The translations under genes and the position numbers were made by a program. A stretch of 48,651 bases of DNA, taken from NCBI RefSeq assembly GCF_000960475.2, contig NZ_JZDQ02000043.1:1-48651 (forward strand), read 5' to 3'. Below, in pieces: positions 32,125-40,052 of the stretch (positions are counted from its first letter, which is position 1; each line of letters starts with the position of its first letter). The stretch comes from Nocardioides luteus. Its GTDB lineage: Bacteria > Actinomycetota > Actinomycetes > Propionibacteriales > Nocardioidaceae. The notes beneath the pieces are model-generated. The model made no database searches, was not told the origin of the DNA, and was given only the letters and a program-made list of their open reading frames with translations.

Positions 32125-33150
32125 ATGGACTTCGGTGTCGTCCTCCAGACCAACCCGCCCGCCTGGCGGGTCGTGTCGCTGGCGAAGCAGGCCGAGGCGT
32201 ACGGCTTCGACTACGTGTGGACCTTCGACAGCCACCTGCTGTGGATGGAGCCGTACGTCATCTACAGCCAGATCCTCGCCGAGACCCGCACGATCAAGGT
32301 CGGTCCGTTCGTCACCAACCCGGCGACCCGCGACTGGACGGTGACCGCATCGGTCTTCGCGACGCTCAACGAGATGTACGGCAACCGCACCGTGTGCGGG
32401 ATGGGGCGCGGCGACTCCGCGGTGCGGGTGCTCAACGGGAAGCCCTCGACGATCCGGGAGATGCGCGAGGCGACCCGGGTGATCCGCGAGCTCGCCAGCC
32501 GGCGTCCGGTCGAGATCAACGGCACCACGCTGCAGTTCCCCTGGGCCAAGCGCTCCGAGCTGGAGGTGTGGATCGCGGCCTACGGCCCGCTCGCGCTGAA
32601 GGCGGCCGGCGAGGTCGGCGACGGGTTCATCCTGCAGCTCGCCGACCCCGACATCACCGAGTGGATGATCGGCGCGGTCAAGAAGGCGGCCACCGACGCC
32701 GGCCGCGACCCGGAGTCGCTGACGTTCTGCGTGGCCGCACCGGCGTACGTCACCGACGGCTCGCCCGAGACGCTCGCACACGCGCGGGAGCAGTGCCGGT
32801 GGTTCGGCGGGATGGTCGGCAACCACGTCGCCGACATCGTCGCCAAGTACGGCAGCGGCGCGGTCCCGCAGGCGCTCACCGACTACATCAAGGACCGCGA
32901 GGGCTACGACTACAACGAGCACGGCCGGGCCGAGAACACCCATACCCGCTTCGTGCCCGACGAGATCGTCGACCGGTTCTGCCTCCTCGGCTCGGTCGAG
33001 GAGCAGGTCGCCAAGCTCGAACGGCTCAGGAGCCTCGGCGTCGACCAGTTCGCCGTCTATCTGCAGCACGACGCGATGGACCAGACACTGGCGGCGTACG
33101 GAGACCTGGTGATCCCCCGGGTGAACCGGCCGGGGACCGCGAAGACATGA
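32125..33150 (+). CDS. Luciferase-like (LLM) flavin/F420-dependent oxidoreductase
   Basis: A 341-residue TIM-barrel protein of the bacterial luciferase-like superfamily. The start MDFGVVLQTNPPAWRVVSLAKQAEAYGFDYVWTFDSHL, the middle VCGMGRGDSAVRVLNG and the C-terminal LGSVEEQVAKLERLRSLGVDQFAVYLQ are typical of F420-dependent members. Reaction unknown. It sits four bases after the dihydropyrimidinase gene within the uracil-degradation cluster. No dihydropyrimidine dehydrogenase is present, so it might supply the missing pyrimidine reductase step or act on a related ring; this is inference only. RutA, an FMN uracil monooxygenase, is a distant member of the same superfamily. Confidence 0.9.
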   Translation: MDFGVVLQTNPPAWRVVSLAKQAEAYGFDYVWTFDSHLLWMEPYVIYSQILAETRTIKVGPFVTNPATRDWTVTASVFATLNEMYGNRTVCGMGRGDSAVRVLNGKPSTIREMREATRVIRELASRRPVEINGTTLQFPWAKRSELEVWIAAYGPLALKAAGEVGDGFILQLADPDITEWMIGAVKKAATDAGRDPESLTFCVAAPAYVTDGSPETLAHAREQCRWFGGMVGNHVADIVAKYGSGAVPQALTDYIKDREGYDYNEHGRAENTHTRFVPDEIVDRFCLLGSVEEQVAKLERLRSLGVDQFAVYLQHDAMDQTLAAYGDLVIPRVNRPGTAKT

Positions 33151-33280
33151 GCGCGTGATTTCGTTGCCTGCGGCATGAGAATGTAACGAAAACGTGGCCA
33201 TTCGCCTGATATACCGTCGTAATCAGTATCCCGGATCAGCGGCGTCAACGCCGCTCCCGGCGTAGAGTGAAATCAGATCC
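33151..33280 (+). promoter_or_regulatory. 130-bp regulatory gap inside the pyrimidine cluster
   Basis: This gap is less GC-rich than its surroundings. It contains a 7-bp inverted repeat TTTCGTT (33159-33165) / AACGAAA (33185-33191) with a 19-base spacer, and a hairpin AGCGGCG-TCAA-CGCCGCT at 33238-33255. It probably carries a second promoter for the aminotransferase and dehydrogenase genes. I could not assign -35 and -10 elements. Confidence 0.4.
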
Positions 33281-34612
33281 ATGTCCATCCACGCACCCCA
33301 GGGGACAGCCTTGACCAGCGCCAGCGACACCCGCGCCTACGACCTCGACCGATCCCATGTCTTCCACTCCTGGTCCGCCCAGGCGTCGCTGAACCCGCTC
33401 GTCATCGCCGGCGGGCAGGGCTCTCGGGTGTGGGACGACTCGGGGCACACCTACCTGGACTTCTCCTCCCAGCTGGTCAACACCAACATCGGCCACCAGC
33501 ACCCGCGGGTGGTGGAGGCGATCAAGAAGCAGGCCGAGACCCTGACCACGATCGCGCCGACGACGGCCAACCTGGCTCGCGGCGAGGCCGCCGAGCGGAT
33601 CACCGACATCGCGCCGGTCGGCTTCAACAAGGTCTTCTTCACCAATGCCGGCGCCGACGCGGTCGAGAACGCGATCCGGATGGCCCGCATCCACACCGGC
33701 CGCGACAAGGTGCTCTCGACCTACCGCTCCTACCACGGCAACACCGGCGCGGCGATCGTCGCTACGGGCGACTGGCGCCGGATCCCGAACGAGTACGCCC
33801 GGGGCCACGTCCACTTCTTCGGCCCCTACCTCTACCGCTCGGAGTTCTGGTCGACCACGCCGGAGCAGGAGGCGGAGCGCGCGCTGCACCACCTGCGCCG
33901 GGTCATCGAGTCCGAGGGACCCGCCTCGATCGCGGCGATCCTCCTCGAGACCATCCCCGGCACCGCCGGGATCATGATGCCGCCGCCGGGCTACCTCCCC
34001 GGGGTCCGGGCCCTGGCCGACGAGTTCGGGATCATGCTCATCCTCGACGAGGTGATGGCCGGCTTCGGCCGCACCGGCGAGTGGCTGGCCCTGGACGCCT
34101 ACGACGTCGTCCCCGACCTGATCACCTTCGCCAAGGGGGTCAACTCCGGCTACGTACCCGCCGGCGGCGTGATCATCTCCGACCCGGTCGCGGCGACCTT
34201 CGACGACCGGGTCTTCCCCGGCGGCCTCACCTACTCCGGCCACCCGCTCGCGATGGCGTCGATCGTGGCGACCATCGAGGCGATGAACGAGGAGGGCATC
34301 GTCGACAACGCCGCGACCATCGGCACCGACCACATCGCCCCGGGCCTCGCATCGCTGGCCGAGAAGCACGACGTGATCGGCGAGGTGCGCGGCACCGGCG
34401 TCTTCTGGGCCCTCGAGCTGGTCGCCGACCGTGGGACCCGGGAGCCGCTGCCGGCCGCGACGATGGGCCGGATCAAGTCCGAGCTGATCGCCCGCAGGCT
34501 GATCCCGTTCACCATGGAAAACCGCATCCACGTGGTGCCCCCGTGCGTCGTCACCCCCGACGAGGTCGCCGAGGCGATCTCGATCTACGACGACGTGCTC
34601 GGCTCGCTCTGA
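33281..34612 (+). CDS. Class III aminotransferase, probable beta-alanine aminotransferase
   Basis: A 443-residue PLP enzyme of fold type I. The Schiff-base lysine is K285 in LITFAKGVNSGYVPAGGV; ILDEVMAGFGRTG carries the Asp that binds the pyridine nitrogen, and FFTNAGADAVENAIRMAR the phosphate-binding region. By context it would convert beta-alanine to malonate semialdehyde, linking the ureidopropionase step to the semialdehyde dehydrogenase encoded 23 bases downstream. Omega-amino acid or taurine-type substrates cannot be excluded. The ATG at 33281 was taken; a TTG ten codons on is a weaker option. Confidence 0.88.
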   Translation: MSIHAPQGTALTSASDTRAYDLDRSHVFHSWSAQASLNPLVIAGGQGSRVWDDSGHTYLDFSSQLVNTNIGHQHPRVVEAIKKQAETLTTIAPTTANLARGEAAERITDIAPVGFNKVFFTNAGADAVENAIRMARIHTGRDKVLSTYRSYHGNTGAAIVATGDWRRIPNEYARGHVHFFGPYLYRSEFWSTTPEQEAERALHHLRRVIESEGPASIAAILLETIPGTAGIMMPPPGYLPGVRALADEFGIMLILDEVMAGFGRTGEWLALDAYDVVPDLITFAKGVNSGYVPAGGVIISDPVAATFDDRVFPGGLTYSGHPLAMASIVATIEAMNEEGIVDNAATIGTDHIAPGLASLAEKHDVIGEVRGTGVFWALELVADRGTREPLPAATMGRIKSELIARRLIPFTMENRIHVVPPCVVTPDEVAEAISIYDDVLGSL

Positions 34613-34635
34613 ACAGCTCTGTAAGGACCCATGAC

Positions 34636-36135
34636 ATGACCGATCTCCCCATCCTCGACCACTGGATCGGCGGCGCCGCCAACCCCGGCACCGGCACCCG
34701 TCTCGGCGACGTCTACAACCCCGCGTTGGGCACCGTCCAGAAGCACGTACGCTTCGCCTCGGCCGCCGACGTCGACACCGCGGTCTCCGCGGCCAAGAAG
34801 GCCTACGAAGAGTGGAGCGAGACCTCGCTCACGCGGCGTACGGCCGTGCTCTTCGCGTTCCGCGAGCTGCTCAACGCCCGCAAGGGCGAGCTCGCCGAGA
34901 TCCTGACCGCCGAGCACGGCAAGGTCCTCTCCGACGCCGCCGGCGAGATCGCCCGCGGGCTCGAGGTCGTCGAGTTCGCCTGCGGGCTCTCCCACCTGCT
35001 CAAGGGCACCGTCTCGGAGCAGGTCTCGAACGGTGTGGACGTGACCACCCTCAAGCAGCCGCTGGGCGTGGTCGGCATCATCAGCCCGTTCAACTTCCCG
35101 GCGATGGTGCCGATGTGGTTCTTCCCGATCGCGATCGCGGCCGGCAACACGGTCATCATCAAGCCCTCGGAGAAGGACCCGACCGCGTCGAACTGGATCG
35201 CGGAGCTGTGGGCCGAGGCGGGGCTCCCCGACGGTGTCTACAACGTCGTCCACGGCGACAAGGAGGCCGTCGACGCGCTCCTCGACAACCCCGACGTCGC
35301 CTCGATCTCCTTCGTCGGCTCCACCCCGATCGCCCGCTACGTCTACGAGCGCGGCACCGCCGCGGGCAAGCGCGTCCAAGCGCTCGGTGGCGCCAAGAAC
35401 CACATGCTCGTGCTGCCCGACGCCGACCTCGACCTGGTCGCCGACTCGGCGGTCAACGCGGGCTTCGGGTCGGCCGGGGAACGCTGCATGGCGATCTCGG
35501 TGGTGCTCGCGGTCGACTCGGTGGCCGACACCCTGATCTCGAAGATCACCTCCCGGATGGCCACGCTCAAGACGGGCGACGGCACCCGCGGCACCGACAT
35601 GGGGCCGCTGATCACCGGCGCCCACCGCGACAAGGTGGCCAGCTACGTCGACGTGGCTGCGGCCGACGGCGCCGAGGTCGTCGTCGACGGACGAGGGATC
35701 GAGGTGGACGGCGACCCGAACGGGTTCTGGGTCGGGCCGACGCTCGTCGACCGCGTGCCGACCACCTCGACCGTCTACACCGAGGAGATCTTCGGCCCGG
35801 TGCTCTCGGTCGTCCGCGTCTCCGGCTACGAGGAGGGCCTGGAGCTGATCAACTCCGGCCAGTTCGGCAACGGCACCGCCATCTTCACCAACGACGGCGG
35901 TGCCGCCCGCCGGTTCCAGCGCGAGGTGCAGGTCGGGATGGTCGGCGTGAACGTGCCGATCCCGGTGCCTGTCGCCTATCACTCCTTCGGCGGCTGGAAG
36001 GCCTCCCTGTTCGGGGACGCGAAGGCGTACGGCCCCGCAGGGCTGGACTTCTTCACCCGCGAGAAGGCCGTCACCACCCGGTGGCTCGACCCCTCGCACG
36101 GCGGGATCAACCTCGGGTTCCCGCAGAACTCCTAG
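34636..36135 (+). CDS. mmsA: CoA-acylating (methyl)malonate-semialdehyde dehydrogenase
   Basis: A 499-residue aldehyde dehydrogenase with catalytic C284 in FGSAGERCMAIS, the MmsA hallmark. Other family motifs are GIISPFNFPAMVPMWFFP, KPSEKDP and SFVGSTPIARYV. It oxidises malonate or methylmalonate semialdehyde with CoA to acetyl- or propionyl-CoA, so it would complete uracil and thymine degradation after the aminotransferase. AAGGA lies eight bases before the ATG at 34636; an ATG five bases earlier runs into a stop after two codons. The last four bases overlap a small acidic gene on the other strand. Confidence 0.94.
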   Translation: MTDLPILDHWIGGAANPGTGTRLGDVYNPALGTVQKHVRFASAADVDTAVSAAKKAYEEWSETSLTRRTAVLFAFRELLNARKGELAEILTAEHGKVLSDAAGEIARGLEVVEFACGLSHLLKGTVSEQVSNGVDVTTLKQPLGVVGIISPFNFPAMVPMWFFPIAIAAGNTVIIKPSEKDPTASNWIAELWAEAGLPDGVYNVVHGDKEAVDALLDNPDVASISFVGSTPIARYVYERGTAAGKRVQALGGAKNHMLVLPDADLDLVADSAVNAGFGSAGERCMAISVVLAVDSVADTLISKITSRMATLKTGDGTRGTDMGPLITGAHRDKVASYVDVAAADGAEVVVDGRGIEVDGDPNGFWVGPTLVDRVPTTSTVYTEEIFGPVLSVVRVSGYEEGLELINSGQFGNGTAIFTNDGGAARRFQREVQVGMVGVNVPIPVPVAYHSFGGWKASLFGDAKAYGPAGLDFFTREKAVTTRWLDPSHGGINLGFPQNS

Positions 36136-36320
36136 TAGTCGTAGTCGTCGTCGGGGCCGCCTGCGTCGAGCTTCTGCTCGGTGTAGTCGGCCTCGTCGAC
36201 GTCGTCCGGCGTCGAGGTCACCGTCTCCGTGGCGTCCAGCGGCGCCTCGTCGTCGACGGTCTCCTCGACGACTCCGGTCGCCTGCTCCTCGAGGTCTGCC
36301 TCTGCTGCGTGCTCGCTCAT
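36132..36320 (-). CDS. Small, very acidic protein of unknown function
   Basis: A 62-residue protein dominated by Asp, Glu, Thr and Val, ending GGPDDDYDY. No Cys, no membrane segment, no known domain; it is probably disordered. GAGGG lies 3-7 bases before the ATG at 36320, which supports a real start; the frame is open further upstream without a better site. It overlaps the mmsA stop by four bases in convergent orientation. The xylanase gene ends 80 bases upstream on the same strand, so a shared transcript is possible. Function unknown. Confidence 0.5.
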   Translation of the reverse strand: MSEHAAEADLEEQATGVVEETVDDEAPLDATETVTSTPDDVDEADYTEQKLDAGGPDDDYDY

Positions 36321-36400
36321 CTGCCCTCGCTCAGATCGATCGATGTGCTCGGTCCCAGTAGACCACCGCCGCCCGGGTGCCGCCACGGATCCGCCGCGGC

Positions 36401-37546
36401 TCAACGCCGGCGCGGAGCCCCCAGGGCCAGGCGGAGGTCCTGCTTCAACGTCGTGTAGGCCTCCTTCGGCCGGCGGTTCACGTCCCAGAGCAGCGCGTAG
36501 CCCTCCCCGTCGAACCAGCCCGGTACCCAGGAGTGGGCGTCGTCGATGCCCCAGACCGTGAACGAGGTGCAGGCGCGTACGGCGAGGCAGGCCTGGAGCA
36601 TCTGGGAGAACTCGTAGGGGTGGGCGAAGAGGGCCAGGTCGTCCGTGGGGACCTGGGTCTCGGCGGAGTCGACGAAGGTGCGTACGTCGGCCTCGGTCAC
36701 CGCGACCTCGAGACCGAGGTCGGCATAGCGCTGCAGGTCGGCACGGAAGCGCTCGCCGGAGAAGCCGTACTGGGTGTCGAGGTGACCCTGGTTGCCGATC
36801 CCGTGGATCGGGACGCCCTGGGCGAGGAGCTCCTTGGCCCAGGCGTGGACCGCGGTCGACTTGGCGCTGTTCCCGTCCTCACCGGCGACGTTGTAGTCGT
36901 TGTAGAACAGCTTGGCCTTGGGGTCGGCGGCATGCGCCCAGCGGAAGGCGTCGGCGACGATGCCGGTGCCGAGGTGCTTGATCCAGAAGCTGTCGCCGTT
37001 CATGCCGTTGGGGAGCGGGTTCGGGCTCCAGGAGTCGGCGAAGAACTCGTTGGCGACGTCCCACTGGTAGATCTTGCCGCGGAAGTGGGACACCTCGTCG
37101 GTGATGTGCTTCTCGAGGATCGCGCGGAGCTCGTCGTCGCTGATCGTGCCGTTCTCGACGCCCTCGGTCAGCCAGGCGGGGTTCTGGTTGTGCCAGAGCA
37201 GGGTGTGGCCGCGCACCTTCTGGCCGTGGGCGCGGGCGAAGTCGACGACCTCGTCGGCACCGGACCAGTCGTAGGTGCCCCGCGTCGGCTCGACGCTCTC
37301 CCACTTCATCTCGTTCTCGGGGGTGAGGCTGGAGAACTCGTCGGCGGCGATGCCGGCGAGCTCCTCGTCGGCCAGGACCTCGGGGTTGACCGCGACACCG
37401 ACGCGCAGACCGATCGGGGAGGCGTAGGAGCGCAGCGAGTCGGACGGGGGCTGGAAGCCCCGCGGCTCAGCCTGGGCCGCGGATGATGCGGTGACAGCGA
37501 CGGTCGCGGCCGCGGCGACGACGGCGGCCAGTTGACGAATTCTCAC
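36401..37546 (-). CDS. Secreted endo-1,4-beta-xylanase, GH10
   Basis: A 381-residue glycoside hydrolase family 10 enzyme. Residues 1-26 form a Sec signal peptide with the cleavage site AQA|EPRG. The acid/base is E167 in WDVANEFF and the nucleophile E285 in VAVTEADV; LTPENEMKWE and GHTLLWHNQ are family signatures. It cuts internal xylan bonds outside the cell. No carbohydrate-binding module follows, so this is a single-domain enzyme. It is divergent from the alditol oxidase gene, with a LacI-type half-palindromic site between the two. The released arabinoxylan fragments could feed the arabinofuranosidase island 29 kb away. Confidence 0.95.
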   Translation of the reverse strand: MRIRQLAAVVAAAATVAVTASSAAQAEPRGFQPPSDSLRSYASPIGLRVGVAVNPEVLADEELAGIAADEFSSLTPENEMKWESVEPTRGTYDWSGADEVVDFARAHGQKVRGHTLLWHNQNPAWLTEGVENGTISDDELRAILEKHITDEVSHFRGKIYQWDVANEFFADSWSPNPLPNGMNGDSFWIKHLGTGIVADAFRWAHAADPKAKLFYNDYNVAGEDGNSAKSTAVHAWAKELLAQGVPIHGIGNQGHLDTQYGFSGERFRADLQRYADLGLEVAVTEADVRTFVDSAETQVPTDDLALFAHPYEFSQMLQACLAVRACTSFTVWGIDDAHSWVPGWFDGEGYALLWDVNRRPKEAYTTLKQDLRLALGAPRRR

Positions 37547-37618
37547 GGTACCTCCAAGCGATGAATGTGATCGGCATCACAGATTGGCTGGTAGGTGTCC
37601 CGGTTGTCAATCGTTGTC

Positions 37619-37630
37619 GATAACGTTTTC
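37619..37630. promoter_or_regulatory. Possible LacI-type operator between xylanase and oxidase genes
   Basis: GATAACGTTTTC is a 12-base palindrome with one mismatch around a central CG, within an AT-richer stretch. The AACGTT core is common in LacI-family operators. It lies 73 bases upstream of the xylanase start and 44 bases upstream of the oxidase start, so one regulator could control both. The sequence differs from the arabinose operators. Confidence 0.4.
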
Positions 37631-37673
37631 CGAAGACGCGCACCAGGCCCCGTTCCCGGCTACGATCCGGTCC

Positions 37674-38924
37674 ATGCGCACCGAGACCTCTCTCCGCGAA
37701 GCCCCCGGCTCGACCTGGGCACGCAGCTACGACTACACCGCGCGCGAGCTCGTGCGGCCGCGCTCCGTGGAGGACGTACGCGACCTCGTGCTGCGCGAGC
37801 CACGGCTGCGCGCGCTGGGGTCCCGACACTCCTTCACCGACCTCGCGGACACCTCCGGCGTGCTGGTGTCGCTCGAGGGGCTGTCGGGGCCGCCGACGCT
37901 CGACGGCGACGTGGTCCGGGTGCCCGGCGGGATGCGCTACGGGGAGCTCGCCGCCTGGCTGCAGCAGCGCGGACGCGCGCTCCCCAACCTCGCCTCGCTC
38001 CCCCACATCTCGGTCGCCGGCGCGGTCGCGACCGGCACCCACGGCTCGGGGGTCGGCAACGGCTCTCTGGCCACCTCGGTGACAGCGCTGGAGATCGTGG
38101 ACGGCCGCGGTGATCTGGTGCGTGTGGAAACCGGGTCACCGGACTTCGCCGGAGCCGTGGTCGGCATCGGCGCCCTGGGGATCGTGACCCATCTCGAGCT
38201 GCTGACGTCGCCGACCTATCAGATCGCGCAGACGGTCCACGAGGGGCTCACCTACGTTGACCTGCGCGAACACCTCACCGAGATCCTCGCCGCGGCCTAC
38301 TCGGTGTCGATCTTCACGCGTTGGGGCGACGAGCCCGACGGGTCCGTCGGCCGGGTCTGGGTGAAGTCGCGCTCGACGACGCCAAAGATCCCGGGCACGG
38401 TGCTCGCGACCGAGCCGCGCCACGTCGTCCCGGGCCTCGACCCGGCCCCGTGCACCGAACAGCTCGGCGTGCCCGGCCCGTGGCACGAGCGGCTGCCCCA
38501 CTTCCGGCTCGAGTTCCAGCCGAGCGTCGGCGCGGAGTTGCAGAGCGAGTACCTGGTGCCGCTCGAGCGTGCCCAGGAAGCGGTCGACGCCGTCCGGTCG
38601 CTCGCCGACCGGGTCCAGCCGCTGCTGCAGGTCGGCGAGATCCGCGCCGTCGCCGCCGACGAGCTGTGGCTCTCCCCCGCCTACGGCACCGACACGCTGG
38701 CGCTGCACTTCACCTGGAACGCCGACCCGGTCGGTGTGGGAGCGCTCCTGCCCGACCTCGAGCAGCGGCTCCCGGAGGGCACCCGACCGCACTGGGGCAA
38801 GCTCTTCGCCGCCCCCGATCCGGGTGCCACCTTCCCGCGCTGGGACGACTTCAAGGACCTCGTACGCCGCTTCGACCCCGACCGCAGGTTCTGGAACGCG
38901 TGGCTGGCCCGGGTGCTCGGCTGA
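37674..38924 (+). CDS. FAD-linked alditol (xylitol/sorbitol) oxidase
   Basis: A 416-residue oxidase of the VAO/PCMH family. The FAD is probably bound covalently to H52 in ALGSRHSFTDLAD, as in alditol oxidase AldO; the FAD-binding PP loop reads LPHISVAGAVATGTHGSG. The C-terminal arabinono-lactone-oxidase-type domain ends PHWGKLF...RRFWNAWLARVLG. It oxidises sugar alcohols such as xylitol at C1 to the aldose, giving H2O2. Length and the H position match AldO-like enzymes from Streptomyces. Its position beside a xylanase suggests a role in pentose or pentitol use (inference). Start ATG 37674. Confidence 0.9.
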   Translation: MRTETSLREAPGSTWARSYDYTARELVRPRSVEDVRDLVLREPRLRALGSRHSFTDLADTSGVLVSLEGLSGPPTLDGDVVRVPGGMRYGELAAWLQQRGRALPNLASLPHISVAGAVATGTHGSGVGNGSLATSVTALEIVDGRGDLVRVETGSPDFAGAVVGIGALGIVTHLELLTSPTYQIAQTVHEGLTYVDLREHLTEILAAAYSVSIFTRWGDEPDGSVGRVWVKSRSTTPKIPGTVLATEPRHVVPGLDPAPCTEQLGVPGPWHERLPHFRLEFQPSVGAELQSEYLVPLERAQEAVDAVRSLADRVQPLLQVGEIRAVAADELWLSPAYGTDTLALHFTWNADPVGVGALLPDLEQRLPEGTRPHWGKLFAAPDPGATFPRWDDFKDLVRRFDPDRRFWNAWLARVLG

Positions 38925-38932
38925 CCTGGCCG

Positions 38933-38997
38933 GGGTAGTCCGGTAGCGAACTGCCTATTACCGGCGGGTATATGGGCAGCTCGCTACCGGACTACCC
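38933..38997. terminator. Long inverted repeat, 23-bp arms, between convergent genes
   Basis: Arms 38933-38955 and 38975-38997 pair over 23 positions with one mismatch (A38950 opposite C38980) around a 19-base loop. It lies between the converging oxidase and chorismate mutase genes and probably ends both transcripts. The stem is far longer than most terminators here, so it may be a member of a dispersed repeat family. Confidence 0.75.
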
Positions 38998-39008
38998 GAC
39001 AGACGTCC

Positions 39009-39308
39009 TCAGTCCTCGACGAACTGGCGGTGGTTGCGGATGACCTCGGCGATGATCACGTTGAGGATCTTCTCCGCGAACTCGGGGTCCAGGCCGGCGT
39101 CGTCGGAGAGCCGGCGGAGCCGCTCGATCTGGACCGCCTCACGGTTGGGGTCGGCCGGCGGGAAGCCCGCGCGCGCCTTCAGCCGCCCCACCTGCTCGGT
39201 GCACTTGAAGCGCTCGGCGAGGAGGTGGACGAGGGCGGCGTCGAGATTGTCGATGCTGCCGCGCAGACGGAGGAGCTCTTCGTGGGCGGCGCTATCGGGT
39301 TCGGTCAC
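39009..39308 (-). CDS. Monofunctional chorismate mutase, AroQ type
   Basis: A 99-residue all-helical chorismate mutase: LRGSIDNLDAALVHLLAERFKCTEQVGRLKA, then REAVQIERLRRLSDDAGLDPEFAEKILNVIIAEVIRNH. The spacing of Arg, Lys, Glu and Gln fits the AroQ-delta group of high-GC Gram-positives (the Rv0948c type), which rearranges chorismate to prephenate and usually needs DAHP synthase as an activator. Start is GTG at 39308; the open frame extends upstream into low-complexity sequence that does not resemble the family. The thioredoxin gene ends 43 bases upstream. Confidence 0.92.
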   Translation of the reverse strand: MTEPDSAAHEELLRLRGSIDNLDAALVHLLAERFKCTEQVGRLKARAGFPPADPNREAVQIERLRRLSDDAGLDPEFAEKILNVIIAEVIRNHRQFVED

Positions 39309-39351
39309 AGCGCTATCAAACCTGATGCGGGCCCCGGAGCCACGACGAGTC

Positions 39352-39720
39352 TTACTCGCCGGACTCCTTCGAGGCCTGCTCGGCCAGCGCCTTGTCGATG
39401 TCGAGGTCGACGACGGCGTCGATGACCTGCTTGAGCGCGGGCGCCGGGAGCGCACCGGGCTGGGAGAAGACGAGGTTGCCCTTCTTGAAGGCCATCAGCG
39501 TCGGGATCGAGGTGATGTTGGCGGCGCCGGCGAGCGCCTGCTCGGCCTCGGTGTTGACCTTGCCGAAGACGATCTCGGGGTGCTCCTCGGAGGCGGCGTC
39601 GTAGATGGGGCTGAACTGGCGGCACGGGCCGCACCAGGACGCCCAGAAGTCGACGAGGACGATCTCGTTGTCGGTGACGGTGCTCTCGAAGTTCTCTGCG
39701 CCGAGCTCGACGGTGGGCAT
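39352..39720 (-). CDS. Thioredoxin
   Basis: A 122-residue thioredoxin with the WCGPC active site (C30, C33) and the cis-Pro loop SIPTL. The N-terminus MPTVELGAENFESTV is typical, and the C-terminus extends about 15 residues beyond the canonical fold. GGAAGTGAG lies 6-14 bases before the ATG at 39720. It reduces protein disulfides in the cytosol. An upstream extension of the frame contains no better start. Thioredoxin genes are often in the sigma-R regulon; no sigma-R promoter was recognised in the 107 bases ahead of it. Confidence 0.95.
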   Translation of the reverse strand: MPTVELGAENFESTVTDNEIVLVDFWASWCGPCRQFSPIYDAASEEHPEIVFGKVNTEAEQALAGAANITSIPTLMAFKKGNLVFSQPGALPAPALKQVIDAVVDLDIDKALAEQASKESGE

Positions 39721-39827
39721 GGGGCTCTCACTTCCGGTCTGGAGTCGTGTGCGCGCCGGATCGGCGGGCACGTACGTCTCAACGCACGCGTGTCACCGAC
39801 GATTCCCGCAGCGGATGTCTGCCGGGA

Positions 39828-39968
39828 TCAGGGAAGACGCTTGGCCTTCGGCCCGATGTGCCGCTCGATCCGGCTGCGTGGCTGCCCGGTCAGCTTGGCG
39901 ACGATCGGCACCCGGTAGACGTAGCCACCGACAGCCGCTGCGACGAGGAGGAGGATGATCCAGAACAT
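39828..39968 (-). CDS. 46-residue single-pass membrane protein
   Basis: A short frame not usually called by gene finders: MFWIILLLVAAAVGGYVYR begins it, giving one membrane helix, followed by a basic cytosolic tail (KLTGQPRSRIERHIGPKAKRLP). Start ATG 39968, stop TGA 39828-39830. The hydrophobic N-terminus plus positive C-terminal tail, and reading-frame composition in line with its neighbours, argue for a real gene. It lies between the thioredoxin and SNF2 helicase genes on the same strand. Function unknown. No strong ribosome binding site is visible (GCTTGCTCAC precedes the ATG). Confidence 0.55.
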   Translation of the reverse strand: MFWIILLLVAAAVGGYVYRVPIVAKLTGQPRSRIERHIGPKAKRLP

Positions 39969-40052
39969 GTGAGCAAGCGTACGCCGCAGCACCCAGGCCC
40001 CACCTCAGGATTCTCCCTGAGATGGGGCCCGGATCGGGTCCCGGAGACCGGG

